From: an uncultured Eubacteriales bacterium
GTDB taxonomy: Bacteria; Bacillota; Clostridia; Oscillospirales; Acutalibacteraceae
DNA: 64,000 nucleotides
Direction: 5' to 3'
NCBI GenBank assembly: GCA_934546985.1
Contig: CAKTEE010000003.1
Coordinates: 184,128-248,127 of the forward strand
Positions 1 to 9,850 of this stretch are shown here, piece by piece (position 1 is the stretch's first letter; each line of letters starts with the position of its first letter). The notes below the pieces were generated by a model, which was not told the DNA's origin, made no database searches, and saw only the letters and a program-made list of their open reading frames with translations. Both the position numbers and the translations under genes were made by a program.

Positions 1-468
1 TGTTTTGAGGAAACCGCAGAAGCATTTTGCGACACGATCTATATTATTGAAGATAATTACGGTCCGGTAAGCAACTTTTTACTGCGTAATATCAAAAATA
101 ACTTCCTGCGCCTGGGCGCTGACGTAATATCCTGCTGGTCTCCTCTCTTTCCGGAAGATAAACTGGAGCATCTGATTGTTCCCGAATACAATGTTGCATT
201 TATGACCTCCGATTATTCCAACAAACTAAGCCTTACCCCTTCAAAACGGATTAACCCTCTGCGTTTTATCGACGCCGAGGCGCTGAAAGCCTGCAAACCG
301 CGTCTCCGCTTTAATAAGCGTGCCGCCAGCGAATTGCTGGAAGAAGCGATTCATTTACAGAAGATGGCAAAAAACGTACATGACAAACTGGAACAGTGCT
401 ATATTCAGTCTATGAATTTCAAAAAAGTAGACCAATATGCTGAGAAGATTATACAGGAGCTTCTTTAA
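1..468 (+). CDS. P-loop ATPase, PRK06851-like, C-terminal part only
   Basis: The reading frame is open from the first base of the window to a TAA at 466-468, so the start lies outside. The visible 155 residues contain no Walker A motif. The ending, a helical stretch with HDKLEQCYIQSMNF and KVDQYAEKI, resembles the C-terminus of the uncharacterised Firmicute PRK06851 family of duplicated P-loop ATPases, as far as I can recall that family. The middle segment, with LIVPEYNVAFMTSD, fits the same family. Function is unknown. A hairpin terminator follows directly. The family call is tentative; the coding call is firm. Confidence 0.55.
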   Translation, partial: CFEETAEAFCDTIYIIEDNYGPVSNFLLRNIKNNFLRLGADVISCWSPLFPEDKLEHLIVPEYNVAFMTSDYSNKLSLTPSKRINPLRFIDAEALKACKPRLRFNKRAASELLEEAIHLQKMAKNVHDKLEQCYIQSMNFKKVDQYAEKIIQELL

Positions 469-484
469 CCTTATAATAAAATTG

Positions 485-521
485 AAATTCCCCTGTCTGA
501 TTCAGTCGGGGGAATTTTTTT
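485..521 (+). terminator. Rho-independent terminator
   Basis: AATTCCCC pairs with GGGGAATT around a loop, followed by seven T. It lies 17 bases past the stop of the partial ATPase gene. Confidence 0.85.
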
Positions 522-594
522 GCAATAATTCGTGGAAGTTCGACATTAATCGTTGACAAAATATGTCGTAAATGCAGAAAAACCACATACACCA

Positions 595-623
595 TTGACA
601 TTAAATCTATTTCACATTATGAT
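595..623 (+). promoter_or_regulatory. Sigma-A promoter of the M6 protease gene
   Basis: TTGACA at 595-600, a 17-base spacer and TATGAT at 618-623. It leaves a short leader ending in AAGGAG before the ATG at 672. Confidence 0.7.
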
Positions 624-671
624 TATGTCAGAAAGCTTTCTAAAAACTGCATTAAAACAAGGAGATAACAC

Positions 672-3140
672 ATGCAAAAATACAACAAAATACTGTCTCT
701 GCTGATATCTGTTGCCCTGCTTTTAGGCCTGTCCACAGCAGCAATGGCTGCGCCTGGACAAGCACAAGAGCCTGCCGTAGAAAATCTGACGGTTGATTTC
801 AGCGGAACCAACGGTCCCGACAATTTGGACGAAATGTATCCCCGTCCTGCGGCAAGGTCTGCAAAGTCAGCAAAAGCAAACACAACCGCATTCACTGATG
901 TAAAAAATATTGTAATTCTGGTTAATTTCAGCGGGTTAGACGAATTTATCACCCCTGCACGTTTTCAAACTCTAAACAGCATTTACAACACAAACAGCAA
1001 TTCTCTGAAAGGTTATATTTCTCATATAACATACGGCGGCATTCAAGTAGATTCCGCTTTTTACCCAAAAGCATCAGATGGGACTGTAGTTTCTTATGTT
1101 GACCAGCATCCCATTGAATATTATAAAACCTACTCCACATCCAATCCTCTGGGCTACAAAAATAGAGCCGAGCGGTTTGAAAGGGAAGCTGAACTGCTTG
1201 CCGGCGCTTTCCAATTTGTAAAAGAACAGATAGAAGCTGATTTTACCGGTGAACAGTTGGATAATAACAATGACGGACGCATTGATTCCATTGCTTTCCT
1301 GATGAACGGCTACCGCGGAACCGGCGGCGGAATTGCATGGAACGACTTGCTGTGGCCGCATAAATATTCTTCTTCCGGATTCTATCTCAACGGCAAAAAT
1401 ATCAATAACTATAATTTTTTACTTGCTGATATTCCTCCGGCAGGATCCACTGCAGCTGACACAGGGCTAATGCCTGAAAATGCGGCAAATGCAAAACATA
1501 CTGTAGTAATTCACGAATTTCTGCACACTTTCGGACTTCCCGATTTATACCATTACAATACAGGCGGTACACCGGTAGGTCAGTGGGATATTATGGGTTA
1601 CACCGCGTCTTCTCCACAGAATATGCTGCAATACATGCAGCGCGAATATCAGGGCTGGGGTACGCCAATCCATGAAATCACCGCAAGCGGAAGCCAAACC
1701 CTGCAATATGCAAAATATGAAGATGCACAGGAAGACGGCGGTTATGGCAGCGCACCGGAATCTGCCCTTATCCTTCGTTCCCCTTATTCTGATACAGAAT
1801 TCTTTGTTGTTGAATACCGTAAAAAAACCGGATTTGACAGCAATCTTCCTGGTGAAGGTTTGATTATTTACCGCGTCAATACAGATGTTGCTTCCCGCTC
1901 AAATGCCAGCGGCCCGCCGGATTATCTTTACGTTTTTCGCCCAAACGAAAGCAGTACCAATCCGGGCAGTTATGCAACCAATGCATTTTTCTCCGCACAA
2001 AGCAAGCGGACCTCGATCGGCAAGGCAATCGGTCAGGAAAACTCCGGTTTTGACAACCAAACTCTGTATTATTCTGACGGAACAAACAGCGGTATTGTTA
2101 TCAGCCAAATCGGCTCTGCCGGCGGCGACACTATGACATTCCAAGTCAGCATACCGCCTGCTACTATCGAAGGAACTGGTACGGCTGCCAATCCATACCA
2201 AATTTTTCACCCGTCCCATCTGAAGCTGTTAAGCCAATATCCCGATAAATATTTTAAACTAATTGCTGATATTGATTGCAGTAACATGAAATCCGGCGAT
2301 TTTACATCTGCGGTTCATTTTACCGGTAACCTTAACGGCAACAACCACACTATCAGCAATCTAAGGCATTATGATTTCACTGCAAGTCAAAACGGTTTTT
2401 TTGGCTCAATTGGTACTGAAGGCAACGTATACGACCTGACGCTGGAAAATTGCACCATTGTCGGCACAGATAACGTCGGCGTTCTTGCCGGAACCATAGA
2501 GGGAACTGTACAGCGGGTTAAAATTATCGGCGGAGCTGCCCGCAGTCTTACTGATTCTAACGATTTTGCAACCTATGCGGGCGGGATTTGCGGAACGGCT
2601 TTGTCGCCGGCAAATATCACCGGCTGTACCGCTTCGGCTGCCATAACCGGAAAAAATGCCGGCGGACTCGCAGGGCTTAACCACGGCGCAGTTTGGTCAC
2701 ACTGCTATGCAGATTGTAATGTGGACAGCTATTTTCCAAATTCTAAGCTTGCTGCTGTATTCGGTAAACAAATTGTAGACAATACCTATATCCCGGGCAA
2801 TCACCTTTACTGGAATACAAAACTGGGTCTTTTAGAAGGCGCAAATATTGTAAAGACAGATGAATCCCCTTACACCGGCAATGAAGGGTTGATCGGAATC
2901 CATATTGCGAACAACACAACAATCCAAGCAGGAGAAACTTCTGCACAGCTTCTGCAATTCAGTCCGGCTTCAGCTGTTATTAACGGCACTTGGTCAAGCA
3001 GCGATACTTCCGTTGCAACTGTTTCTGACGGAATTGTTACAGGCATCAGTGCAGGCACAGCAGTAATTACACTTACTATTCCTTTATACGGTCAAGTAAA
3101 CCTACAATTAACTTCTACTGTCACTGTTACGGCAGAATAA
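672..3140 (+). CDS. Secreted M6 family metalloprotease
   Basis: A zinc endopeptidase of the immune inhibitor A (M6) type, exported from the cell. A signal peptide is visible at residues 1-27 (hydrophobic core, then AMAA before PGQ). The catalytic motif HEFLHTFGLPD lies near residue 281 and has the metzincin-like HExxHxxGxxD form; WDIMGY downstream resembles a Met-turn. After the catalytic domain come GLUG-like repeats (around residues 540-670, with GNLNGNNHTISNL and NVGVLAGTIEG) and a C-terminal bacterial Ig-like domain (SSDTSVATVSDG to the end), which may bind a surface or polymer. SD AAGGAG precedes the ATG. It is a single-gene transcript with its own promoter and terminator. The substrate cannot be told. 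Confidence 0.9.
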   Translation: MQKYNKILSLLISVALLLGLSTAAMAAPGQAQEPAVENLTVDFSGTNGPDNLDEMYPRPAARSAKSAKANTTAFTDVKNIVILVNFSGLDEFITPARFQTLNSIYNTNSNSLKGYISHITYGGIQVDSAFYPKASDGTVVSYVDQHPIEYYKTYSTSNPLGYKNRAERFEREAELLAGAFQFVKEQIEADFTGEQLDNNNDGRIDSIAFLMNGYRGTGGGIAWNDLLWPHKYSSSGFYLNGKNINNYNFLLADIPPAGSTAADTGLMPENAANAKHTVVIHEFLHTFGLPDLYHYNTGGTPVGQWDIMGYTASSPQNMLQYMQREYQGWGTPIHEITASGSQTLQYAKYEDAQEDGGYGSAPESALILRSPYSDTEFFVVEYRKKTGFDSNLPGEGLIIYRVNTDVASRSNASGPPDYLYVFRPNESSTNPGSYATNAFFSAQSKRTSIGKAIGQENSGFDNQTLYYSDGTNSGIVISQIGSAGGDTMTFQVSIPPATIEGTGTAANPYQIFHPSHLKLLSQYPDKYFKLIADIDCSNMKSGDFTSAVHFTGNLNGNNHTISNLRHYDFTASQNGFFGSIGTEGNVYDLTLENCTIVGTDNVGVLAGTIEGTVQRVKIIGGAARSLTDSNDFATYAGGICGTALSPANITGCTASAAITGKNAGGLAGLNHGAVWSHCYADCNVDSYFPNSKLAAVFGKQIVDNTYIPGNHLYWNTKLGLLEGANIVKTDESPYTGNEGLIGIHIANNTTIQAGETSAQLLQFSPASAVINGTWSSSDTSVATVSDGIVTGISAGTAVITLTIPLYGQVNLQLTSTVTVTAE

Positions 3141-3161
3141 AGGCAATTACTTATTTTATAA

Positions 3162-3195
3162 AACGGAGGGAGATATAGTTTCCCCTCCGTTTTTT
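3162..3195 (+). terminator. Rho-independent terminator
   Basis: AAACGGAGGG pairs with CCCTCCGTTT and is followed by a T run, 20 bases after the protease stop. Confidence 0.85.
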
Positions 3196-3269
3196 CGCTA
3201 TTATTTATCCGTCAGTAGAAATAAATACAGAAATCTCGACTCCGGCAAAGCTGGAGTTTCTATAACGGC

Positions 3270-3304
3270 AAAACAGCGTGTATCCTGCACCGGATACACG
3301 CTGT
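3270..3304 (-). terminator. Terminator of the EF-G paralogue
   Basis: A perfect 12-bp stem (CAGCGTGTATCC with GGATACACGCTG), followed on the minus strand by TTTT, just beyond the minus-strand stop at 3316. Confidence 0.8.
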
Positions 3305-3315
3305 AACTCTTTTTA

Positions 3316-5385
3316 CTAATCCTCTTCCGCGGCTTTTGCCTCGGCAATAATTTTTTGAACAATATTCGCCGGCGCTTCTTCATACCGCTCAAAATCAAGG
3401 GAGAAGCTTCCGCGCCCTTGCGTAATAGAACGCAGAATGGTAGAAAAATCCGCCATTTCCGCCATTGGAACTTCTGCGACAATCTCCTGCAAATGGTCAT
3501 CCGCAGGATTCATTCCCAGCACGCGCCCGCGGCGTTTATTAATATCGCCGATGATATCGCCCATATTGTCATCTGGCACATTCACCTTCAGCATACCAAT
3601 CGGTTCCAGCAATGTAGGCGCGGCGGCCGCCATAGCTGCTTTAAATGCAAGGGAAGCGGCGGTTTTGAACGCCATTTCAGAAGAATCTACCGGATGATAG
3701 GAACCGTCAACCAATGTAGCTTTCACACCCACAACGGGGAAACCGGCAAGCACGCCCTTTTTAATGCTGTCACGCAGACCCTTTTCCACCGCTGGAAAGA
3801 AATTTTTCGGTACGGAACCACCAAACACATTTTCAGCAAACACAAGGCTATCCGTATCATAAGGTTCAAACTCAATCCAAACATCGCCATACTGCCCGTG
3901 CCCGCCGCTTTGTTTTTTATGTTTTCCCTGTACCTTTACCTTATGCTTAATCGTCTCACGGTAAGCAACGCGCGGTGTTTTTAATACGACCTCTACACCA
4001 AATTTTGATTTTAGCTTCGATACGACAACATCCAGATGCTGTTCTCCCAGCCCGCGCAGAACCTGTTCATGGGTTTCCGTATCAAGCGCAAAGGAAAGGG
4101 TTGGGTCTTCTTCCACAAGGCGGAGAATTCCCGCAACAATTTTTTCTTCATCTCCTTTTTTCTTTGCACATACCGCCATGGAAAGGCTCGGCGCAGGGAA
4201 TCGGATCCCTTTCAAAATCAATGCTTTGCCCGGCGCACACAACGTATCGCCTGTATTGGCAGAGGAAAGCTTTGCAACACAGCAAATGTCGCCGGCGGCC
4301 GCACAGGCAGTATCTTCCTGCCTGCCTCCGCGGGGAATCAAGACCTTGCCGATACGTTCTGTTTGTTCTGTCCGCGGGTTATAGGCCTGACTGTCCGCAC
4401 AAAGCTTGCCGGAAACAATTTTCAGAAAAGTCAGCTTACCAACAAACGGGTCGGCGATGGTTTTAAATGCGGCGGCGGCAAGCGGCCCGTTCGCGTCCGC
4501 CTGTAATACAATCTCATTTCCGTCGGCGTCCGCCGCGGTTTCTCCGGCGGCCTCCTTTGCAGACGGCGTAATTTCCCTGATACCATCCATCAACAGGTCA
4601 ACACCGTCCATGGTATAACCGGCGCATGCATAAACGGGAATAATAGAACCTTCCCTTACGCCTTGGGACAGGCCTCGTATCAGCTCTTCATAAGTAAAAG
4701 CTTCGCCGTCAAAATATTTTTCCATCAATATATCGTCTGTAGACGCAACAGCCTCATACAACATATTGTTCATATTTATAAGCCTGTCGCCCATATCCGG
4801 CATAGACACTTCTATTCGCTTGCCGTCTTTATAAGAATAAGCCTTTTGTTCCAAAAGATTAATGTATTTTTCTACTGCACCGTCAACAATTTCCGGAATC
4901 ACCACCGGACAAATCAGCGGTCCGTAAACGCCTGCCAGACGGCTGAGTACAATATAGAAATCCGTATGCTCCGCATCCAGCTTGGTAATGGCAAACACGC
5001 GCGCTTTTCCCTGTTTTTCCGCCAGCTTTGCCGCTTTTTCCGCGCCGACTGAAAAACCTGTTTTGCCGGAAATTACAATCAGCGCCGTATCCGCCCCGCG
5101 GAAGCCTTCTGCCATTCCGCCGGCAAAATCAAATAATCCCGGGGTGTCAAGCAAATTTATCTTAACATCCTTCCACTCCAGCGCTGCAGCGGATGCGGAA
5201 ACGGAAATCTTCCTTTTCTTCTCTTCTGCATCATAATCCATGACTGTGTTTCCGTCTGCAATCCTCCCCAAACGGTCCGTTTCATGGGAAAGGTACAGCA
5301 TAGCCTCCGCAAGCGTGGTTTTGCCCTCGCCTCCGTGGCCTGCCAATACAATATTTCGAATGTTTTCTGCGGTAAAAGATTTCAC
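3316..5385 (-). CDS. Elongation factor G-like GTPase (EF-G2 type)
   Basis: A 689-residue translational GTPase with the domain order of EF-G. The P-loop is GHGGEGKT (residues 15-22), not the GHVDAGKT of housekeeping EF-G. The G3 motif is DTPGL and the G4 motif is TKLD in place of NKMD. These differences match the EF-G-like paralogues (PRK12740 group) that occur beside a canonical fusA in many Firmicutes; their role in translation is not settled. The C-terminal half keeps the EF-G domain IV/V pattern (GSVPKNFFPAVEKG, RRGRVLGM). The start is GTG, with GGGGG eight bases upstream. The gene is monocistronic, with a terminator on its 3' side. The canonical fusA is presumably elsewhere. Confidence 0.85.
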   Translation of the reverse strand: MKSFTAENIRNIVLAGHGGEGKTTLAEAMLYLSHETDRLGRIADGNTVMDYDAEEKKRKISVSASAAALEWKDVKINLLDTPGLFDFAGGMAEGFRGADTALIVISGKTGFSVGAEKAAKLAEKQGKARVFAITKLDAEHTDFYIVLSRLAGVYGPLICPVVIPEIVDGAVEKYINLLEQKAYSYKDGKRIEVSMPDMGDRLINMNNMLYEAVASTDDILMEKYFDGEAFTYEELIRGLSQGVREGSIIPVYACAGYTMDGVDLLMDGIREITPSAKEAAGETAADADGNEIVLQADANGPLAAAAFKTIADPFVGKLTFLKIVSGKLCADSQAYNPRTEQTERIGKVLIPRGGRQEDTACAAAGDICCVAKLSSANTGDTLCAPGKALILKGIRFPAPSLSMAVCAKKKGDEEKIVAGILRLVEEDPTLSFALDTETHEQVLRGLGEQHLDVVVSKLKSKFGVEVVLKTPRVAYRETIKHKVKVQGKHKKQSGGHGQYGDVWIEFEPYDTDSLVFAENVFGGSVPKNFFPAVEKGLRDSIKKGVLAGFPVVGVKATLVDGSYHPVDSSEMAFKTAASLAFKAAMAAAAPTLLEPIGMLKVNVPDDNMGDIIGDINKRRGRVLGMNPADDHLQEIVAEVPMAEMADFSTILRSITQGRGSFSLDFERYEEAPANIVQKIIAEAKAAEED

Positions 5386-5514
5386 AGGAAATGCCCCCTT
5401 CGTCCTTTGAATATAAAATTAGGCGTAATTATTAAAAATGTCTATAACATATCTAAATGTTTTATAAATTGTAGCATATATGCATAAAGGTTTCAAGATA
5501 TTTTATGTTATATT

Positions 5515-5560
5515 TTAAAAAAATATACTATGGACGGGAAAATCATCCATAGTATATTGT
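5515..5560 (-). terminator. Terminator of the P-type ATPase-like gene
   Basis: A perfect 13-bp stem (AATATACTATGGA with TCCATAGTATATT). On the minus strand it is followed by a run of seven T, 45 bases past the stop at 5605. Confidence 0.85.
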
Positions 5561-5604
5561 TACTTATGCCAATCTCTGAAAATGGCATATTTTCATTTTT
5601 TATG

Positions 5605-8600
5605 CTACAGCCGGCGCAGGGATGAAATCAACATCACCACAAACGCCCAGAATAATTCATAAACCAACAACTGGAACGGCCCAAGCTGGGACATACCTGC
5701 TGTAATACTGAAAAAGCTAACCAACAGGAACCCCAAAACAATGCCAAACGCCTGAAGCACCATAGAAAAATTGATTTTTTCTTTCAGCCGAACAGCGGTC
5801 AGTACACATTCAATATAAGCCCTCAAGCTGCCGTTATGTACCATATGCGCCGGCGCTGTTTCCCTGTGGGTGTGGAATTTTTCTTGATACATCAGCCCGC
5901 CTACAGAACTGAGAATTTTAACAGAATGAGGAGAAATATCAAAATAACGGGAAACCATATTTTCAGTCACATTCGGGTCCGACGTGCGCAAAAGCAGGCT
6001 GATTCCGTTATTTTCAAGCTCGCAAATCATATTTGCAATTTTCACACTGCCGGAATATCCTACAATAAACATAGCGGAAACTTTGCCTGCAACCGTCAGG
6101 TACAGTGCCCTGCGGTCAGGGTCATTTTGCAGGTATTTATTCTCAATCACCGCCGGCGGCATTTCTACATCATGATGAAGCATCATTTCACGGTTTCCTA
6201 ACAGCACACGATGGTCGTAAACCCAGCCGGATAATCCAAGCCCATCTTCATAAGTTAGGTTCTCTACTTCAGGCAGAATCTCACTGCGCTGTTCAATCAC
6301 CTGTTGGAACGCATTCGCAAGCGGGCCGCCGCTCTCGCACAAAACTGCCGCGCCGTAAAGGATCGCCTCATCAATACGCATACCGTTAAAAACCTTTAAT
6401 CCGAAAAGCTGCGTTGTGCCTGCTGGGAACAGGTCGGACGCATCCATCAACACACCATTGGTATCAGCAAACTTTGCCACACTGTCATAGCCTGCAATCA
6501 TTGCGCCATGCGCGTTCAGATTTTTGCACGCATTCCGCATGGGCAGGTTGCCGGCAAGCAAAAGGGTGAGCGGTGCAAGCACGCAGGTCAGCATGGTAAA
6601 GCCGGTCAATGCCGCCGGAAAACTCTTTTGCGTAACCCATGTGATAATAAAAACCAATCCGGAAGCCGCAAGCAGCCATGGCATTACTTTTCCGGCAACA
6701 GTTTCCCAGCGGTCCGGTCTTTTGGAAAGCTCCAAAAAATCGCCGGGGAAATCCACCGGTGCACTGTAACAAAGGTTTGTATCACCTATCACCGCACCGC
6801 GGGCAATTTCCTGCGCCTCCTCTGGATTATCAATAGCAAGCACTATGTGTTTCGGCGTTTTCGAGCGCAGGAAACGCAGATTATAAGCAACGCGGGTTAA
6901 TCTGGAAAATTTACCGCAGCAGCCAAAGAGCAGAGAAAGCGCCGCTATGCTGGTATAAACCCTGCACGCACCGGAAGCAACCTGTTCCGGAAACGCCATC
7001 AGCACACTGGTGTGTATGAGTGCGGCGGCGGTACAGACCGTCAGCATGCTTTCACTGCCAAGCTTGCGGGAAAGCATAGACTTTACGCCGTTTACTATGG
7101 TATTTTTACAAATCAGGGCGGCAGCAATCATCAATACCAGATTCACACCCAAAAATACAGAAGGATTTGCCGCAGGCGATATCCATTCCGGAATTCCGGT
7201 TCCAAATTGGGAAAAAAGACCAATCCACAACAGGAAAAACTCAATAATTCCCAACCCTAAAATCTTTAGCGCCTGATAACTGCGCTGTGTATTCAGCTCT
7301 TCACGAATACGTACACCATCGGCAGGCGTTCGAAATTCAAAGTCCAGTTCTTTTTCATATGCCGACTGTTCGTGGTGCGCAGGCTTCTCCACCGGCGGCT
7401 GTACAATTTTAATTTTTGCTTCCTCATGTAGCTGAAACTTATTTATCTTTTCCCTGCGGTTTTCCATTAAAAGCTGTTCCGCATGGGCTTCATCAATTTT
7501 ATCTACGGGTTCCGCGTCGTCAAATCCATCCAGCCGAATCTGTCCTTCCAACTCCTCCTGCGGCATTTCCGCTTCAAGTGTTCCTACATCGTCCGCATTA
7601 CTTCCCTCCGATGCAACAACATCATTCTGCGTATCAAAGTGAAATTCCTTTTCTGCAAACGGGTCAACGTAATCATCGGGAACTTTGATATATTTTTCAC
7701 CGTTACCCAGTAAAAAATCCTCCGGTGCGTTAATTGCAGGCAGTGGTGCCGTTTTCAGTGTGGGCGGCTGAATATAGCGTTTCACCGGCATCTTTTCAGG
7801 GTCAGGGTTATTAACCACTTGGTCTTTCGGCGTTTTAATCGGCCCAGGCAGAATAAATTTTTCCTGCTTATCTTCCTCTGCCGAATCCTGAATAGAAAAA
7901 TTTATGGTTTTTTCATCGGTCTTTATCACATTATCAGGACGGATGAACCTCTCCCTCAGAACTTCACGGGTTTTATCCTGCGCAAGGCTTTCTTCTTCCC
8001 AAACATCCTGCCCAAGGTGATATAGGTGCTCTCCGGAAAGGGCAGTTGCACCTGTTTCTTCCTGTATGCCATCTGTTTCGGCATGTACATCTTCCCACGA
8101 GAGATCTTCCACCATTTCCGCTTTCTGGGTTTCCTTCGCTTTCCGGGCGAAACTGCTCCAAACTAACTGCGCGGATTCGTTCTCTGCTTCCGGTAAGGGG
8201 CTGATATAAGTATTTGCTTCACCTGCACCGCGTTCTTTTTTCCGGTAAATTTTAGACGCGGCGGTGCTGAATGCCGCAGGATTAAACAGTCTGCGTTTTG
8301 ATCCTGAGCCTTCGGATATTGGGTCTGCATAGGTAAAAGCCGTATCTTTCGGCGTTTCCGTTATTTTCTGCTCCGATTCCTCAGGTACCATTTCCGGCTC
8401 CTCCCAGTGCTTTCCGCTGGAAAGGTCCGAATCCCCATACACTTCAGGCACTTCAGCCGGATATTCTGCCAACAGCTTATCAATATCAGCCGAAGTGTGC
8501 TGCCTGCGGCGGTTAATCAGTTCCCTTTCCCGTTTGCGTTCCTTTTCCCGCTCCTGCTGACGGCGCCTTGCTTCCTCCAGAATTTCCTCAATATTCAGAT

Positions 8601-8640
8601 CTTCCCCGATGCTTTTCGGGGATTTCCAATTTTCATCCAT
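5605..8640 (-). CDS. Degenerate P-type ATPase-like membrane protein
   Basis: A 1011-residue protein. Residues 1-430 are hydrophilic and highly charged, with an arginine/glutamate-rich helix at 20-45, and look largely disordered. About six membrane segments follow. The C-terminal half keeps the layout of a P1B-type ATPase: a hairpin of two helices before CVLAPLTLLLAG (where CPC would sit), then AGYDSVAKFADTNGVLMDASDLF where the aspartyl-phosphate loop DKTGTLT is expected, then an N-domain-like stretch (VLLGNREMMLHHDVEM) and two last helices. The KTGT, TGD and GDGxNDxP motifs are absent, so ion pumping by phosphorylation is very unlikely. The start at 8640 has GGAGGG upstream; an upstream in-frame start would overlap rlmB. 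It lies 34 bases after rlmB, in a probable operon. Function unknown. Confidence 0.75.
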   Translation of the reverse strand: MDENWKSPKSIGEDLNIEEILEEARRRQQEREKERKRERELINRRRQHTSADIDKLLAEYPAEVPEVYGDSDLSSGKHWEEPEMVPEESEQKITETPKDTAFTYADPISEGSGSKRRLFNPAAFSTAASKIYRKKERGAGEANTYISPLPEAENESAQLVWSSFARKAKETQKAEMVEDLSWEDVHAETDGIQEETGATALSGEHLYHLGQDVWEEESLAQDKTREVLRERFIRPDNVIKTDEKTINFSIQDSAEEDKQEKFILPGPIKTPKDQVVNNPDPEKMPVKRYIQPPTLKTAPLPAINAPEDFLLGNGEKYIKVPDDYVDPFAEKEFHFDTQNDVVASEGSNADDVGTLEAEMPQEELEGQIRLDGFDDAEPVDKIDEAHAEQLLMENRREKINKFQLHEEAKIKIVQPPVEKPAHHEQSAYEKELDFEFRTPADGVRIREELNTQRSYQALKILGLGIIEFFLLWIGLFSQFGTGIPEWISPAANPSVFLGVNLVLMIAAALICKNTIVNGVKSMLSRKLGSESMLTVCTAAALIHTSVLMAFPEQVASGACRVYTSIAALSLLFGCCGKFSRLTRVAYNLRFLRSKTPKHIVLAIDNPEEAQEIARGAVIGDTNLCYSAPVDFPGDFLELSKRPDRWETVAGKVMPWLLAASGLVFIITWVTQKSFPAALTGFTMLTCVLAPLTLLLAGNLPMRNACKNLNAHGAMIAGYDSVAKFADTNGVLMDASDLFPAGTTQLFGLKVFNGMRIDEAILYGAAVLCESGGPLANAFQQVIEQRSEILPEVENLTYEDGLGLSGWVYDHRVLLGNREMMLHHDVEMPPAVIENKYLQNDPDRRALYLTVAGKVSAMFIVGYSGSVKIANMICELENNGISLLLRTSDPNVTENMVSRYFDISPHSVKILSSVGGLMYQEKFHTHRETAPAHMVHNGSLRAYIECVLTAVRLKEKINFSMVLQAFGIVLGFLLVSFFSITAGMSQLGPFQLLVYELFWAFVVMLISSLRRL

Positions 8641-8674
8641 ACGGCACCCTCCATTCCTGAATTCATCAGCCAGA

Positions 8675-9466
8675 TTACTTCGCCCGCAAGCCCATGCGCT
8701 GACGTGCAACCTCATACATCAGCACACCTGCGGCAACACTGGCATTGAGGGATTCCAGATGCCCCCGCATGGGCAGAGAGACAATAAAATCACATTTTTC
8801 GCGAATCAGCCGTCCAACGCCTTTGCCTTCCGCACCAATCACCAATCCCACCGGACCTGAAAAATCAGTTTCACACCAAGGGGTTCCGTCCATATCCGCA
8901 CCATAAATCCACAAACCGCGTTCCTTGAGTTCATCGATAGCGGCGCCAAGGTTTCCAACCCTTGCTACCGGGACGTATTCCACTGCACCGCAGGCAGTTT
9001 TTGCCACAGTAAAAGTCAGACCTGCACTGCGCCGTTTTGGAATAATTACACCGTGAGCGCCTGCGGCTTCCGCTGTACGCAGGACAGCCCCAAGGTTATG
9101 GGGATCCTCCAGTTCATCACACAATATGATAAACGGCGGCTCTTGTTTTGCCTGCGCAGCGGCGAAAATATCATCTATGGTTGCATACTCATGCATGGCG
9201 GTGATTGCCGCAACACCCTGATGGGCACTTACGCCACACATAAAATCCAGTTTTTTTATGTCTACTTCCTTAACCGGTATGCCCAGTTTCCGGCATTCCG
9301 CAATGATTTTTCCAAGCGTCCCGCTTCGGTTGCCGCGGGCAACCAAAACGCTGTCAATCGCCCTGCCTGCACGCAGGGCTTCCGCTACCGCATTGCGCCC
9401 GGGAATCACGTCACTATGTTCCCGCGGGGAGCCGGCGCGGTTCTCTTTTTTCAAATCCTGTTCCAT
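8675..9466 (-). CDS. rlmB: 23S rRNA (guanosine-2'-O-)-methyltransferase RlmB, TrmH/SpoU family
   Basis: A SpoU/TrmH-type SAM methyltransferase that by family would methylate the 2'-O of a 23S rRNA guanosine (G2251 in E. coli numbering). The N-terminal substrate-binding domain starts at GRNAVAEALRAGR. The knotted SPOUT domain shows motif 1 (DPHNLGAVLRTAEAAG), motif 2 (GLVIGAEGKGVGRLI) and motif 3 (LPMRGHLESLNASVAAGVLMYE). At 263 residues the length is normal. The SD GGAGG stands nine bases before the ATG. It is the first gene of a two-gene minus-strand run with the P-type ATPase-like protein. A GC-rich hairpin (9497-9513) sits in the leader. Confidence 0.9.
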   Translation of the reverse strand: MEQDLKKENRAGSPREHSDVIPGRNAVAEALRAGRAIDSVLVARGNRSGTLGKIIAECRKLGIPVKEVDIKKLDFMCGVSAHQGVAAITAMHEYATIDDIFAAAQAKQEPPFIILCDELEDPHNLGAVLRTAEAAGAHGVIIPKRRSAGLTFTVAKTACGAVEYVPVARVGNLGAAIDELKERGLWIYGADMDGTPWCETDFSGPVGLVIGAEGKGVGRLIREKCDFIVSLPMRGHLESLNASVAAGVLMYEVARQRMGLRAK

Positions 9467-9775
9467 TTTTCATTCCTCCGGGAACATCAAAGCGCGGCGG
9501 GGATAGCCCCGCCGTACTCGGTTCCGTTTTTATGGGAAGCACCGCGGCAAAACCGCATTCGTGCTTTGTTTTCCGTAAGCATTATACCATACTGCGGCGA
9601 AAAATACAGCCTGCTTGCCATGAAAATCAGCAGAAAAATTGGTTTCTGCCTGCACCATGTCAAAAAAAGCGTTAATCCTGTTTTCATAGTGATACATTTA
9701 CTTCTGTTCTTAAGTTATTAAAATATTTAACTTATCTGAATTTTCAATTAAAATATTTACATTTGATGTTTTTAA

Positions 9776-9804
9776 TTGAAGCTATCTTGAGGTTATGATA
9801 AAAT
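9776..9804 (+). promoter_or_regulatory. Promoter of the restriction-modification operon
   Basis: TTGAAG at 9776-9781, 17-base spacer, TAAAAT at 9799-9804. A 10-bp inverted repeat (TCAATTAAAA at 9744-9753 and TTTTAATTGA at 9770-9779) ends in the -35 box and could be an operator. No controller gene is visible. Confidence 0.5.
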
Positions 9805-9850
9805 AAATATATCGAAAATAAAGTTTATTTTGAAAGAGTTGGTGCAAATT

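Noticed and set aside
3355..5052. Several open frames of 70-209 codons opposite the EF-G paralogue
   Set aside because: Antisense shadows of a GC-rich coding sequence, with low-complexity or Cys/His/Arg-rich translations and no ribosome binding sites.
9497..9513. Attenuator in front of rlmB
   Set aside because: The hairpin GGCGGGG/CCCCGCC is real, but no T run follows on the minus strand and no alternative pairing was seen.
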